A stretch of DNA of 64,000 nt from an uncultured Bacilli bacterium (GTDB taxonomy: Bacteria; Bacillota_I; Bacilli_A; RF39; UBA660). Both the position numbers and the translations under genes were made by a program. Under the pieces are notes generated by a model. The model was not told where the DNA came from. It saw only the letters and a program-made list of their open reading frames with translations, and made no database searches. Every line of letters starts with the position of its first letter. The stretch's first letter is position 1. The DNA is taken from assembly GCA_934120715.1 (NCBI GenBank), contig CAKOUW010000004.1, positions 46,442 to 110,441 on the forward strand, given 5' to 3'. Positions 8,193-17,727 of the stretch are shown one piece after another.

Positions 8193-8618
8193 TTAACGTT
8201 TTGAGAATTGTGGAGCACGACGTGCTTTTTTAAGTCCTGGTTTCTTACGTTCTTTCTTACGTGGATCTCTTGTAATGAATCCTTCTTTCTTTAGAACTTT
8301 TCTGAAACTATTTTCAGAATCTTCAGGAGTTGTTGAATCATATGCTAATAGTGCTCTTGTAATAGCGTGGCGAATTGCTCCAGTTTGACCAGAGAAACCT
8401 CCACCTCTTACTTTAGCATCAACATCAAATAATTCCTTAGTATTAGTAATCTCTAATGGTTGCATTAAATCCATAATTAATACTTCATATGGAAGATATT
8501 CTCTTACGTCTTTACCATTAACTGTTACTTTTCCTTTTCCAGGAGTTAATGTAACTGTAGCTACACTTGTCTTTCTATGTCCTGTTCCTTTATAAACATT
8601 TGTTTTTTCTTTTGCCAT
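8193..8618 (-). CDS. rpsI: 30S ribosomal protein S9
   Basis: 141 residues, of which about 128 are the usual S9 and a short N-terminal lead is extra. It has the S9 core ([31 protein letters not shown]) and the C-terminal [12 protein letters not shown] whose final SKR reaches the P-site tRNA. It lies 11 bases after rplM in the conserved two-gene unit and ends at a strong hairpin terminator. Confidence 0.97.
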   Translation of the reverse strand: MAKEKTNVYKGTGHRKTSVATVTLTPGKGKVTVNGKDVREYLPYEVLIMDLMQPLEITNTKELFDVDAKVRGGGFSGQTGAIRHAITRALLAYDSTTPEDSENSFRKVLKKEGFITRDPRKKERKKPGLKKARRAPQFSKR

Positions 8619-8629
8619 AATTGAGCCTC

Positions 8630-9061
8630 CTACTTAACTTCAAGCTTTTCTGGCTTTTGAGCCTCATGCTTGTGATCTTCTAAAGCGTATACAAATAACT
8701 TTTTGTACATCTGTCTTCCTAGTCTGTTATGTGGAAGCATACCTTTTACTGCTCTTTCCATCATTTCAACTGGATATTGATCTCTCATTGTTCTTGCATT
8801 TCTTTCTCTTAATCCTCCAACATACATTGAATGATTATAATACATCTTGTCATCCAACTTATTACCAGTTAAATTAACTTTTTGTGCATTAACAATGATA
8901 ATATTGTCTCCACAATCAATGTGTGGTGTATATGTTGGCTTATGTTTACCACGTAAGTATGTAGCAGCTAATGTTGCTACTCTACCTAGTGATTTTCCTT
9001 CAGCATCAATAACATACCACTTACGTTCTACTGTTTCTTTTTTTTGCATATAACTTGTCAT
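8630..9061 (-). CDS. rplM: 50S ribosomal protein L13
   Basis: 143 residues with the standard L13 pattern: [40 protein letters not shown] and [16 protein letters not shown]. It assembles early in the 50S subunit. It has its own promoter and a structured leader (see 9062-9168), so it is transcribed apart from truA. The start ATG follows an AAAGGAG site. Confidence 0.97.
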   Translation of the reverse strand: MTSYMQKKETVERKWYVIDAEGKSLGRVATLAATYLRGKHKPTYTPHIDCGDNIIIVNAQKVNLTGNKLDDKMYYNHSMYVGGLRERNARTMRDQYPVEMMERAVKGMLPHNRLGRQMYKKLFVYALEDHKHEAQKPEKLEVK

Positions 9062-9133
9062 ATTTTTACTCTCCTTTTACTTAAATCAGACTTTCCCACG
9101 GTCTAATTTATGTGGGGATATTCGAATGTACCG
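9062..9133 (-). promoter_or_regulatory. Candidate L13 leader (5' UTR of rplM)
   Basis: The leader between the promoter and rplM is about 70 bases. GTGGGA-type sequence (minus strand, 9099-9094) can pair with the CCCCAC run at 9117-9112, with GTCGGTACATTCGAAT upstream. This position, size and pairing fit the autoregulatory L13 leaders known from Bacillota. The call rests on position and one stem, not on a covariance-model search. Confidence 0.5.
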
Positions 9134-9139
9134 ACTATG

Positions 9140-9168
9140 ATTATACTAAATAATGGTATAAAATGCAA
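9140..9168 (-). promoter_or_regulatory. Sigma-A promoter of rplM-rpsI
   Basis: On the minus strand, TTGCAT (9168-9163) and TATAAT (9145-9140) are separated by exactly 17 bases. Transcription would start near 9133. Confidence 0.85.
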
Positions 9169-9232
9169 GCTTTTTTCATTGTTTTGTGCAATTGTTCAAT
9201 AAAATTTTATACTATTACTACCGTATTATACA

Positions 9233-9967
9233 TTAATGATATTTTACGTCAGTTAAATATAGTCCTTCAGCTGGGGCTGTTTTACCAGAATTACTTCTAT
9301 CTTTACTTATCAATATAGTTTTTACTTCTTTTGGCTCTATTTTTTCTTCTCCCACTCTAATTAGTATGCCAACCATATTTCTTACTTGGTACCTTAAGAA
9401 ACCGGTTCCCCTAAAAATAATTGTTAATTTACCTTTGTTTGATAATATTTTTGCTACAGTGATAGTCCTTATGCAATTTTTTTTGTCCTTGTTTTCGGTT
9501 ACGAAAGCCCTAAAATCATGAGTACCCTTGAAGTACTTAATTGCTTTTTTCATTTTTCCTACATTCAACTTGTGATTATATTGAAAGACATAATTTCGCT
9601 CTAAGGGATTGTATTCATTCATATTAATATAATATTTATATTCTTTTGAAACAATATCATATCTTGCATGAAAGTTATCACTAACCTTTTTGACTTCTAT
9701 AACATGGATATCATTTGGTAGTTTAGTATTCATAGCTCTTTTTAATTGATTTTCATTTATTTTTACGTTTAAATCGGTATGCATATATTGGCATGTAGCA
9801 TGAACATTTTTGTCTGTTCTTCCGGTTGCTACTACGGGAGCTTCTTGATTACTGTTTATACTATATAATGCATCTTCTAGTTCTTTTTGAATTGTTTTTT
9901 TGCTTGGTTGTCTTTGAAATCCATAATAATTGCTACCATCATATGAAAATTTAATTAAAAAACGCAT
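9233..9967 (-). CDS. truA: tRNA pseudouridine(38-40) synthase TruA
   Basis: 244 residues from ATG at 9967 (MRFLIKFSYDGSNYYGFQRQ); the six codons further upstream are the AAAAAGGAGG ribosome binding site read as protein. The catalytic Asp lies in ATGRTDKNVHA (about residues 47-57), and FRGTGFLRYQVRNMVG near 185-200 is the conserved C-terminal block. It isomerises uridines 38-40 in the anticodon arm. Its place behind two ECF ATPase genes matches the B. subtilis order ecfA1-ecfA2-ecfT-truA, but ecfT is missing. A hairpin (TTTCCACA / TGTGGAAA, 9979-9998) sits in the gap upstream. Confidence 0.96.
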   Translation of the reverse strand: MRFLIKFSYDGSNYYGFQRQPSKKTIQKELEDALYSINSNQEAPVVATGRTDKNVHATCQYMHTDLNVKINENQLKRAMNTKLPNDIHVIEVKKVSDNFHARYDIVSKEYKYYINMNEYNPLERNYVFQYNHKLNVGKMKKAIKYFKGTHDFRAFVTENKDKKNCIRTITVAKILSNKGKLTIIFRGTGFLRYQVRNMVGILIRVGEEKIEPKEVKTILISKDRSNSGKTAPAEGLYLTDVKYH

Positions 9968-9999
9968 ACTTCCTCCTTTTTCCACAATTTCTGTGGAAA

Positions 10000-10791
10000 T
10001 TATACATGCTTATAGATATCTTTTATAAGATCTCTTATATCTTTATGATACTCTATTCTTACCTTTTTTTCTTTTTTTGCTCTATTAGTAAACTCTACAA
10101 TATATGGAATTTCTAAGCCATTCTTTTTTAAATAAGACACTCTTTCATATATGTCCTTTGTTGGACCATCTAATAGTATTTGACCATTTTTTACAATAAT
10201 GGCTCTTTTTGTATATTTATATATATAATTACTATTATTAGTTATTATAATAATTACCTTTTTATATTGATCTTGCATTCTCTCTAAAAGCATAAATATT
10301 CTTTTTTGATAGTTTAAATCAAAATAGGTAAATGGCTCGTCTAATATAATTATATCTGGATTTGTTAATAGTTTAGCAGCTATTTGAACGAGTTTCTTTT
10401 CGCAATTTGATAGGGTGATTAAGTTTCTATTTTTGTATGATAAATCTAATCCAACTATTTTTAAAGAACTGTTTATTTTTCTTAAATCATCTTTTGTTTC
10501 AACATTTTTCGTTCTTATTTCGTATAGTAGATAATCTAATATGGTTTCTGTAAACGATGGAAAAGACGGTGATTCCGGAATAACTGTTACTCTTTCATTA
10601 TATAGAAATTTGTTTGAGTTTGTTATTTGTGTATTTTGAATAGATATTTTACCTTTGTAATTAGTAGGTTTTTCAAAAAAAGTAACTAAATCTTTTATAT
10701 TTTTCCCAGTTATTCCTATTAATTCCTTACTATTTAAACTAACATTAAATTTAAAATTTTCGAACTGTATATCATTTAAGGCTAATTCCAT
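10000..10791 (-). CDS. Degenerate ECF-type ABC ATPase, EcfA2 position
   Basis: 263 residues. By position (second of two ATPase genes before truA) and by the C-terminal block (KKNGLEIPYIVEFTNRAKK, an EcfA-like ending) this descends from EcfA2 of the energy-coupling-factor vitamin transporters. The Walker A region reads GITGKNIKDL (about 26-35) and lacks the Gly-Lys-Ser/Thr needed to grip phosphate. The signature is LSNCEKK in place of LSGGQ. The Q-loop Gln appears replaced by Pro (VTVIPES) and the switch His by Asn (IIITNNSN). Walker B (DIIILDEP) is intact. It overlaps the upstream ATPase gene by 10 bases. It may be non-hydrolysing or work in a regulatory pair; a classical transporter ATPase is doubtful. 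Confidence 0.75.
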   Translation of the reverse strand: MELALNDIQFENFKFNVSLNSKELIGITGKNIKDLVTFFEKPTNYKGKISIQNTQITNSNKFLYNERVTVIPESPSFPSFTETILDYLLYEIRTKNVETKDDLRKINSSLKIVGLDLSYKNRNLITLSNCEKKLVQIAAKLLTNPDIIILDEPFTYFDLNYQKRIFMLLERMQDQYKKVIIIITNNSNYIYKYTKRAIIVKNGQILLDGPTKDIYERVSYLKKNGLEIPYIVEFTNRAKKEKKVRIEYHKDIRDLIKDIYKHV

Positions 10792-11573
10792 AACTTATCC
10801 ACCAGTCTTTCTTGATCTAACTCTAGAGCTGATATTAAATCATAGTCACGTAATTTTACTGATAGGTCTAACATAAATGGCAATTCTAGTCCCAGCTTAT
10901 TCAATATATTATCTTTTTCTAATACATCTAGTGGGGCCCCCTTTAAGATTATTTTTTCATTATCTATTATATATAAGTAGTCACTATATAAGCTATCTTC
11001 AAGGTTAGATATGGTCATAATAATCATTGTCTTTTCTCTTTTTTTATATTCTAGTAATATATTTATTATTTTTTTTCTATCATTATTAGAGAAATTTTTT
11101 AAGATGTCGTCAAGCAAAATTATTTTAACTTTTTTTATCATGGCTAAGGCTAATATACACTTAATTTGATCATTAATAGATATTTTATTGAGTTCTTTCT
11201 TTAAAATTTTTGTTAGACCTAAGGATTTTAAAATGTTATTAGGATTGATATCGTTTTTTCTAATATAGTTTTTATATACTAAATAATTTAATTCATCTTC
11301 TAATGTTGGAAAGTTAAATTCTATTCTTTCTGGGATAATTGTACACATGATTTTGGTTAACTCACTTTGTTTATAGGTTGCTAGCTCATTAGAAAATAGA
11401 AAAACATTATTATTGGTAATATTTATTCCACCTAATACTTTAATTAGTGTTGTCTTACCACAATTATTTGGACCAGAGATGGTTATAAATGTATTATCTT
11501 GAAATGAAATGCTTAAGTTTTTAAAGGCAAATGGTAATGATAAGTTAGTTAATTCTAAAATATTGTTTACCAT
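10782..11573 (-). CDS. Degenerate ECF-type ABC ATPase, EcfA1 position
   Basis: 263 residues, first of the pair. Walker A is intact (GPNNCGKTT, residues 34-42). The signature motif is degraded (SINDQIK), Walker B ends ILLDD so the catalytic Glu is Asp, the Q-loop reads TIIPERIEFNF with Pro where Gln is expected, and the switch His is Ser (IMTISNLED). The C-terminus (LNKLGLELPFMLDLSVKLRDYDL) is a clear EcfA ending. With its neighbour it would form a heterodimer, but no EcfT or substrate-binding EcfS gene is in the window. It has no predicted membrane segment. Confidence 0.75.
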   Translation of the reverse strand: MVNNILELTNLSLPFAFKNLSISFQDNTFITISGPNNCGKTTLIKVLGGINITNNNVFLFSNELATYKQSELTKIMCTIIPERIEFNFPTLEDELNYLVYKNYIRKNDINPNNILKSLGLTKILKKELNKISINDQIKCILALAMIKKVKIILLDDILKNFSNNDRKKIINILLEYKKREKTMIIMTISNLEDSLYSDYLYIIDNEKIILKGAPLDVLEKDNILNKLGLELPFMLDLSVKLRDYDLISALELDQERLVDKLWN

Positions 11574-11617
11574 TTTTTACACCTCCAATGTTTTTTATTA
11601 TATACTATATATATTTA

Positions 11618-11640
11618 AAAGCCAACATTTAGTTGACTTT
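11618..11640 (-). terminator. Hairpin at the end of the SDR gene
   Basis: On the minus strand AAAGTCAAC (11640-11632) pairs with GTTGGCTTT (11626-11618) with one G-T pair, then TTTAAAT. The stem overlaps the SDR stop codon. The T tract is weak, so termination may be partial. Confidence 0.5.
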
Positions 11641-12381
11641 TTTCTTTTGAATTTTATAAGTAATTTTAAGCAACATTTTATCTGATAAAAATCTTCCAAA
11701 GAACTTTGCACACTTCATTTTAAAGCCTGGAATAATTAACATTTTATCTTCAAACATTTTATCAATAGCATATTTTGCTACATCTTCACTTCTTTGTTGT
11801 TTTATATTAAACTTTACTCCAGCAACATTATTGAAATTTGTTTTAATAGGACCTGGGCACAATACGGAAATGTGAACATTGCTTTTCTTCTTTTTTTGCT
11901 CATAATATACGGCTTCAGTCAAATGATAGACATATGATTTAGTAGCATAATAGGTACACATCAATGGGCCTGGTTGGAATGCTGCAGACGATGCAACATT
12001 TAGTATATAACCAAAGTTTTTCTTCTCCATGTCTTTTAAAAATAATTTAGTTAAGATATGAACTGCTTTGACATTGGTATTTATCATATCTAATTCTTTA
12101 TTTAAGTCTGTTTCGGTAAAATATCCACAATCACCAAATCCCGCATTGTTGATTAAAACGTCAATGTTTTCTTTTTTCGTTAAAGCGTATAGCTCTTTTA
12201 CCTTTTGCTCAACTGCTAAATCAACTACTATAATCGTTACCTTTGTTTTTAATTGTTTTTGAACTTTTTCTAGTTTTTCTTTTTCTCTTGCTACTAGAAT
12301 TAATTCATGTTTTTGGCTAGCTAAATATTTAGCCATATCTAGTCCTATTCCGGAAGATGCTCCAGTTATTAATACTTTCAT
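11629..12381 (-). CDS. Short-chain dehydrogenase/reductase
   Basis: 250 residues, a classical SDR. The nucleotide-binding TGASSGIG is at residues 6-13 and NNAGFG near 84-89. The catalytic Ser lies in NVASSAA, and Tyr/Lys in YYATK (YxxxK) near 155-160. Arg at position 37 in LVAREKEKL suggests NADP(H). It belongs to the DltE/YqjQ-like group of oxidoreductases whose substrates are unknown. It is set between rplQ and the ECF ATPases, breaking the order usual in Bacilli, behind the rplQ terminator. Confidence 0.88.
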   Translation of the reverse strand: MKVLITGASSGIGLDMAKYLASQKHELILVAREKEKLEKVQKQLKTKVTIIVVDLAVEQKVKELYALTKKENIDVLINNAGFGDCGYFTETDLNKELDMINTNVKAVHILTKLFLKDMEKKNFGYILNVASSAAFQPGPLMCTYYATKSYVYHLTEAVYYEQKKKKSNVHISVLCPGPIKTNFNNVAGVKFNIKQQRSEDVAKYAIDKMFEDKMLIIPGFKMKCAKFFGRFLSDKMLLKITYKIQKKKVN

Positions 12382-12426
12382 AGTATCACCTCATTATAAT
12401 TATACCAAAAAGAGCCATATTTTAGC

Positions 12427-12450
12427 AAAAAAAAGACACTTTTAAGTGTC
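12427..12450 (-). terminator. Terminator after rplQ
   Basis: GACACTT / AAGTGTC (12435-12450) with a run of eight T on the minus strand (12434-12427). It closes the S10-spc-alpha superoperon. Confidence 0.92.
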
Positions 12451-12455
12451 AATTT

Positions 12456-12866
12456 TTAGGCTTCTTTTTTCTCAGCTTTCTTTGTAGTCTTCTTTACTTT
12501 CTTTTCTTCTTCTGGTTTAGCTTCCTCGACTAACTTTAAGATAACCATTAATGCGTCATCTCCACGTCTTTCGTCAAGCTTTAAAATTTGAGTATAGCCA
12601 CCATTACGGTTTTCATAACGTTTTGCTAAATCATTGAATATTTTATCTACTACTTCTTTATCATTATGTAAGAAAGCTAAAGCTTTACGACGTGAAACTA
12701 AATCACCTTTTTTACCATAAGTAATCATTTTCTCAACGAATTTGCGTACTTCTTTGGCTCTTGTATCAGTAGTAGTAATGCTTTCATTCATGATTGTTTG
12801 TTTAGTCATTGTTGCTAGCATACTTCTTCTGTGCTTAGTTTCTCTTCCTAACTTTCTATATGCCAT
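12456..12866 (-). CDS. rplQ: 50S ribosomal protein L17
   Basis: 136 residues. [15 protein letters not shown] at the N-terminus and the [17 protein letters not shown] block are L17 hallmarks. The last 20 residues are a Lys/Glu-rich tail ([15 protein letters not shown]) longer than in many relatives. Last gene of the superoperon, 17 bases after rpoA. Confidence 0.97.
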   Translation of the reverse strand: MAYRKLGRETKHRRSMLATMTKQTIMNESITTTDTRAKEVRKFVEKMITYGKKGDLVSRRKALAFLHNDKEVVDKIFNDLAKRYENRNGGYTQILKLDERRGDDALMVILKLVEEAKPEEEKKVKKTTKKAEKKEA

Positions 12867-12883
12867 ATTCTTTCCTCCTTATT

Positions 12884-13834
12884 TTAGTCGTCATCACGTA
12901 AGATTAGACCCATATCTCTAATTTTGTCTAATACTTCTTTTAGAGATTTTTTACCTAAATTACGTATTTTCATCATATCAGATTCACTTTTATTAACAAG
13001 GTCTTGTAGAGTATGTATACCTGCTCTTTTTAAGCAGTTATATGCTCTTACAGAGAAATCTAGGTCCTCAATAGATGTTTCTAAGGCTTTTACCTTTGGA
13101 TCTTCAGTTTTTTCGATCATCATACCACTAACATCTGCAATGGCTGATAAATCTGTTAAAATACTAAAATGCTCTATTAGGATACGTGATGCTAAAGCAA
13201 TAGCTTCCTCTGGTCTTATTGAACCATTTGTCCATACATCTAAAATTAATTTATCATAGCTTTCGTCTTGTCCAACACGAGCGTTTCCAACTTCATATGA
13301 AACTCTTTCAATTGGTGAATAAAGTGAGTCGATTGCTATAACACCGGCTTTTTTAATGTCATGTATCTTTTTATTTTCTTCGCTTTTAACATATCCTCTA
13401 CCATTGGTAACAGTCATTTCCATATCTAATGTTGCGCCTTTTGAAAGTGTGGCAATAACTTTATCCTTATTAATTACCTCAATATCTGCATCATGTTCAA
13501 TATCACCAGCTGTAACTTCTCCTTCTTTTGTTGCGTGAATATGTATTGTTTTAGGCTCGTTTGAATGATTCTTTAATACTACACCTTTTAAATTTAATAT
13601 AATTGTAGTTACATCTTCATAAACACCATCTAATGTTTGGAATTCGTGAAGTACACCGTCAATTTTAACACTGCTAATTGCACTTCCTGGAAGTGATGAT
13701 AACATTACTCTTCTTAGTGCATTTCCTATTGTAGTACCAAAACCTCTTTCTAACGGTTCTAATTCAAATTTTCCATAAAAATTACTTTCTACAGAATCTG
13801 TTATTTTATAAATTGGTTTTTCAAATTGTAACAT
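12884..13834 (-). CDS. rpoA: RNA polymerase alpha subunit
   Basis: 316 residues. The N-terminal dimerisation domain (EPLERGFGTTIGNALRRVMLSS, with the beta/beta'-contacting regions) is followed by an acidic linker around residues 235-245 and the C-terminal helix-hairpin domain (LDFSVRAYNCLKRAGI, RNLGKKSLKEVLDKI) that contacts UP elements and activators. Standard place between rpsK and rplQ. Confidence 0.98.
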   Translation of the reverse strand: MLQFEKPIYKITDSVESNFYGKFELEPLERGFGTTIGNALRRVMLSSLPGSAISSVKIDGVLHEFQTLDGVYEDVTTIILNLKGVVLKNHSNEPKTIHIHATKEGEVTAGDIEHDADIEVINKDKVIATLSKGATLDMEMTVTNGRGYVKSEENKKIHDIKKAGVIAIDSLYSPIERVSYEVGNARVGQDESYDKLILDVWTNGSIRPEEAIALASRILIEHFSILTDLSAIADVSGMMIEKTEDPKVKALETSIEDLDFSVRAYNCLKRAGIHTLQDLVNKSESDMMKIRNLGKKSLKEVLDKIRDMGLILRDDD

Positions 13835-13877
13835 GAAACTAACCTCCCTTTATTTATTTCCACTTAAGATTTATTTT

Positions 13878-14261
13878 CTATCCACGAGGTCGTTTTGGTG
13901 GACGACATCCATTATGTGGTATTGGTGTAACATCTGAAATTGAAGTTACTTCTAATCCAGCTGTTTGTAATGAACGAATAGCTGTTTCACGTCCTGGTCC
14001 TAATCCTTTTACACGAACTTCAACTTTGCGCATTCCCATATCATAGGCTACTTTACCTGCAGCCTCTGCTGCCATTCCTGCTGCAAATGGAGTTGATTTT
14101 TTACTTCCTTTAAAACCAATTGCTCCAGATGATGCCCAACTAATTACATTTCCTTCACTATCTGTAACTGTAGTAATTGTGTTATTAAATGTTGAATGAA
14201 TATGAGCAATTCCTTCTGGAACATTCTTTTTTACTTTCTTCTTTCTAGTCTTATAAGCCAT
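13878..14261 (-). CDS. rpsK: 30S ribosomal protein S11
   Basis: 127 residues, standard S11: [18 protein letters not shown], then [19 protein letters not shown] and the conserved end [13 protein letters not shown]. It lies on the 30S platform near the mRNA exit. It precedes rpoA in the alpha operon. Confidence 0.98.
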   Translation of the reverse strand: MAYKTRKKKVKKNVPEGIAHIHSTFNNTITTVTDSEGNVISWASSGAIGFKGSKKSTPFAAGMAAEAAGKVAYDMGMRKVEVRVKGLGPGRETAIRSLQTAGLEVTSISDVTPIPHNGCRPPKRPRG

Positions 14262-14297
14262 AAGTCTTACCTCCTTTTTTTATATTAAACTAAGTTC

Positions 14298-14666
14298 CTA
14301 AACTTTTTTCTTATTTGCTACTGTCTTACCTTTTCCCTTACGAGTACGGGCATTACGATTAGTTCTTTGTCCTCTTACAGGTAAACCTTTTTTATGACGT
14401 GTTCCTTGGTATGAATTAATTTCCATTTTTGTTTTAATATTCATACTAACATCACGACGTAAATCTCCTTCTGTTAGATGCTTATTAATTTCATCACGAA
14501 TTTTGATTAAATCATCTTGTGATAAATCTTTAGTTTTTGTTTCTGGATTAATATTTACCTTTTCCAATATTTGTTTTGCAAGACGTCTTCCAATTCCATA
14601 AATGTAAGTTAATGATATACAAATATGTTTGTCATTTGGAATGTCTACACCTTTAATACGTGCCAT
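14298..14666 (-). CDS. rpsM: 30S ribosomal protein S13
   Basis: 122 residues. [20 protein letters not shown] at the start, the [20 protein letters not shown] block and a basic tail that reaches tRNA in the P site. It sits between rpmJ and rpsK as in other Bacillota. Confidence 0.98.
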   Translation of the reverse strand: MARIKGVDIPNDKHICISLTYIYGIGRRLAKQILEKVNINPETKTKDLSQDDLIKIRDEINKHLTEGDLRRDVSMNIKTKMEINSYQGTRHKKGLPVRGQRTNRNARTRKGKGKTVANKKKV

Positions 14667-14684
14667 TTAATACACCTCCTATAA

Positions 14685-14798
14685 TTAACCTTGTCTTTGT
14701 TTGTGTTTTGGGTTTTCACAAATTACCATTATTTTACCTTTACGTTTAATGATTTTACATTTTTCGCAAATCTTTTTTACTGATGGTTTTACTTTCAT
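14685..14798 (-). CDS. rpmJ: 50S ribosomal protein L36
   Basis: A 37-residue gene found by translating the gap between infA and rps[20 protein letters not shown] through to the end KQRQG. It keeps the Cys-Cys...Cys...His zinc site of the zinc-binding L36 form (CEKC, then VICENPKH). A ribosome binding site (GGAGGG) precedes the ATG. Confidence 0.96.
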   Translation of the reverse strand: MKVKPSVKKICEKCKIIKRKGKIMVICENPKHKQRQG

Positions 14799-14812
14799 TA
14801 ATATCCCTCCTA

Positions 14813-15028
14813 CTATTTACGATAGGTAATACGCCCACGTGTTAAATCATAAGGCGATAGTTCTATCATTACGGTATCTCCTGCTAAGATGCGAATATAG
14901 TTCATTCGTATTTTACCAGAAACGTGGGCTTCCACAATGTGTCCATTTTCTAGTTGAACCTTGAACTTCCCTCCTGGGATAATTTCTAGAACTTTACCTT
15001 CTATTTCAATCGTATCTTCCTTAGCCAT
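14813..15028 (-). CDS. infA: Translation initiation factor IF-1
   Basis: 71 residues, one S1-like OB fold: [20 protein letters not shown], then [19 protein letters not shown] and ending in GRITYRK. It occupies the A site of the 30S subunit during initiation. It follows map by 4 bases. Confidence 0.98.
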   Translation of the reverse strand: MAKEDTIEIEGKVLEIIPGGKFKVQLENGHIVEAHVSGKIRMNYIRILAGDTVMIELSPYDLTRGRITYRK

Positions 15029-15032
15029 CTTT

Positions 15033-15779
15033 TCACTCTCCTGTCAAGATTTTATATCCATCATCAGTTACTACAACTGTGTGTTCAAAGTGGGCTGATG
15101 GACGATGATCCAATGTATCGATTGTCCAATCATTATCATGAACATAGATACGTGGACTTCCCAATGTTAACATTGGTTCTACAGCAATTACCATCCCTTT
15201 TTTTAATCTGGGACCTGTATTTTTTGTTCCATAATTTGGAACTTCTGGATCTTCATGAACATCTGTTCCAACTCCATGTCCACAAAGCTCTTTTACTACG
15301 CCTAAGTTATGTTCTTTTGCATATTGAGAAATTGCGTATCCAATATCTCCAATTCTGTTTCCAGGCTTTACTTGTTCTAGTCCGATAAATAGTGATTTTT
15401 CAGTATGTTCTAATAAATATTCTACTTCATCACTAACTTCTCCAACTTTATAAGTCCAAGCAGAATCGCCATGATATCCTTTGTAACAAGCACCTATATC
15501 AATTGATACTATGTCACCATTTTTTAGGATCCTTTCACTTGGAAAGCCATGGACTACTTCGGAATTTACACTTATGCATAGTGCTGTTGGAAAGCCCTCA
15601 TAACCTTTGAATGAAGGCGTTGCACCTTGTTTGCGAATAAATTCCTCAGCGAGTCTGTCTAATTCTTTTGTCTTAATTCCTTCTTTTACATAAGGTTTTA
15701 AGTATTGATGGGTTTTATATACAATATTACCGGCAATTCTTAACAGTTCAATTTCATGTTCACTTTTAATAGTTATCAC
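15033..15779 (-). CDS. map: Methionine aminopeptidase, type I
   Basis: 248 residues. It removes the initiator Met from new proteins. The metal ligands are visible: D in [17 protein letters not shown] (two Asp), H in [15 protein letters not shown] in VIAVEPML, and the last Glu in [12 protein letters not shown]. It has no zinc-finger extension. It lies between adk and infA, the usual Bacillota order. Confidence 0.97.
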   Translation of the reverse strand: MITIKSEHEIELLRIAGNIVYKTHQYLKPYVKEGIKTKELDRLAEEFIRKQGATPSFKGYEGFPTALCISVNSEVVHGFPSERILKNGDIVSIDIGACYKGYHGDSAWTYKVGEVSDEVEYLLEHTEKSLFIGLEQVKPGNRIGDIGYAISQYAKEHNLGVVKELCGHGVGTDVHEDPEVPNYGTKNTGPRLKKGMVIAVEPMLTLGSPRIYVHDNDWTIDTLDHRPSAHFEHTVVVTDDGYKILTGE

Positions 15780-15792
15780 TTAATCATCTCCA

Positions 15793-16449
15793 TTAATCTT
15801 TGCTAATAATCTCATCAACCATTTTGAATACTTCCTCAGGAGTATTGTTTCCATCAACTTTTTTCAATACACCTTTCTTTTCATAGTATTCAATTATTGG
15901 CTTTGTCTTTTCGTTGTACATTTTGTATCTATTCTTAAATGCTTCTAGATTATCATCGCTACGTTGGTATAGTTTTGAACCACAGATATCACATACTGAA
16001 TCTATAGCAGGTGTCATTTCTTTAACATTAATATTAAAGATGGCCTTGCAGTTTTCGCATGTTCTTCTGCCTGTAATTCTTTTTTCTAGTGTTTTTTCAT
16101 CAACATCAATTAGAATTACATTACCAACGTCGTAACCTAAATTATTTAATATCTTGTCATATTCAATAGCTTGTTCCAAATTTCTTGGAAAGCCATCTAT
16201 TATATAACCATTTTTACAGTCGTCTTTTTTTAGTCTTTCCTCAATTAACTGATAAGTAATTTCATCTTTTACAAGATTACCACTAGCAAGTGTTTCATAA
16301 ACATAATGACCTAACTCACTATCTTCTTTGGCTATATCACGTAAAATGTTACCAGTTGATATGTGAGGAATTTTATATTTTTCCACAACGAATTCGGCCT
16401 GAGTACCCTTACCGGCTGCCGGTGGGGCTATAAACATAATATTCTTCAT
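15793..16449 (-). CDS. adk: Adenylate kinase
   Basis: 218 residues. P-loop APPAAGKGTQ (7-16), the GFPRN AMP-binding block, and a LID with a four-Cys zinc site (CENC about 129-132, CDIC about 150-153), the form typical of Gram-positive Adks. It catalyses AMP + ATP to 2 ADP. The glycine-rich loop has PP where GP or GA is more usual, which is harmless. It is 2 bases after secY. Confidence 0.97.
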   Translation of the reverse strand: MKNIMFIAPPAAGKGTQAEFVVEKYKIPHISTGNILRDIAKEDSELGHYVYETLASGNLVKDEITYQLIEERLKKDDCKNGYIIDGFPRNLEQAIEYDKILNNLGYDVGNVILIDVDEKTLEKRITGRRTCENCKAIFNINVKEMTPAIDSVCDICGSKLYQRSDDNLEAFKNRYKMYNEKTKPIIEYYEKKGVLKKVDGNNTPEEVFKMVDEIISKD

Positions 16450-16451
16450 AA

Positions 16452-17726
16452 TTACCTTCTACTATATCCTCTTTTATAACTTCTAGTTAAAATACTACCT
16501 TCTAGTTGTTTATACGTTTCAAGTGCTACTCCTACTACGATTAGTAATCCAGTACCACCAATTGATACAGATGTTGGAAGACTTGTTACTTTTGAAAATA
16601 ATATTGGTAGACCTGCTATTATTACTAAGAATACAGAGCCTAGTATTGTAAGTCTTGATAAAATTTTACTTACATACTTCTTTGTTTCATCTCCTGGTCT
16701 AATTCCAGGTATATATCCACCATTTTCTTGTAAGTTTTTAGCAAACTCTTCTGGTTTTAATTGAATAAATGTATAGAAATATCCAAATAAGAATATTAGT
16801 ACAACATAAATTATAAAACCTACTGGAGTTGTATATGTTAAATACTTTTGAACAAATAGTGTGAATCCTTCTTTTTTTATTACTTGAGATATGATACTTG
16901 GTATTGACAATAAACTAGAGGCGAAAATTACTGGAATTACTCCTGCTGAGTTTATTTTTATTGGCATAAAGCTTTGTGCAGAACTTCCATAAGCACTTGT
17001 TGACTTATTTGAATATTGGATTGGTATTCTTCTTTCTGATTCTTGTACAAATATTACACCTATTACTATTGCAAAATAAATTATTACAAATATTATAAAT
17101 TTAATTATCCCTAAAGTAATTACTTGGGCTGTTCCATCAAACGCAATTAATCCTTTAAAAGCATCAATGAACATTTGTGGAAGTGTTGCTATAATACCAG
17201 CCATAATTATTAAGCTTATACCATTACCTATACCTTTTTGAGTAATTTGATCTCCTAACCATAGCAAGAATGCTGTACCTGCTGTTAAAATTGTTGAAAT
17301 ATACAAATACTGCATTGGATTGCCTGTTTTACCAATAAACGCAAATGAGAATGCATATCCTTCAATAAATGAGAAGGCTATACCAACATAACGTGTTATT
17401 TGATTTAGCTTTTGACGGCCAGTTGCTCCTTGTTTGCTAAGTTCTGTAAAGTATGGAATGATATCCATCTCTAGTAATTGAATTATGATTGATGCCGTAA
17501 TGTATGGCATAACTCCTAGGGCAAAGATGGAAAAGTTCTTTAATGCTCCACCACCCATTGTGTTAATTAATTCTAGAAAGCCTAGATTACTCGTTAAATT
17601 TTGTGTTCCAGGAACTCTAATTGAGATTCCTAATATGAAGATCATTAATGCTCCTAATGTAAAATAAATTCTATGTCTTAGATCTTTATTAGTCGGAGTA
17701 AACAATTGCTTCATAGTCTTAAACAT
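16452..17726 (-). CDS. secY: Protein translocase subunit SecY
   Basis: 424 residues, about ten membrane segments. Recognisable blocks are GVMPYITASIIIQLLEM, the plug/TM2 region, and QESERRIPIQYSNK in the cytosolic loop that contacts SecA and the ribosome. It forms the Sec channel with SecE and SecG, which are not in this window. It overlaps the spacing of rplO by only one base. Confidence 0.97.
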   Translation of the reverse strand: MFKTMKQLFTPTNKDLRHRIYFTLGALMIFILGISIRVPGTQNLTSNLGFLELINTMGGGALKNFSIFALGVMPYITASIIIQLLEMDIIPYFTELSKQGATGRQKLNQITRYVGIAFSFIEGYAFSFAFIGKTGNPMQYLYISTILTAGTAFLLWLGDQITQKGIGNGISLIIMAGIIATLPQMFIDAFKGLIAFDGTAQVITLGIIKFIIFVIIYFAIVIGVIFVQESERRIPIQYSNKSTSAYGSSAQSFMPIKINSAGVIPVIFASSLLSIPSIISQVIKKEGFTLFVQKYLTYTTPVGFIIYVVLIFLFGYFYTFIQLKPEEFAKNLQENGGYIPGIRPGDETKKYVSKILSRLTILGSVFLVIIAGLPILFSKVTSLPTSVSIGGTGLLIVVGVALETYKQLEGSILTRSYKRGYSRR

Positions 17727-17727
17727 A

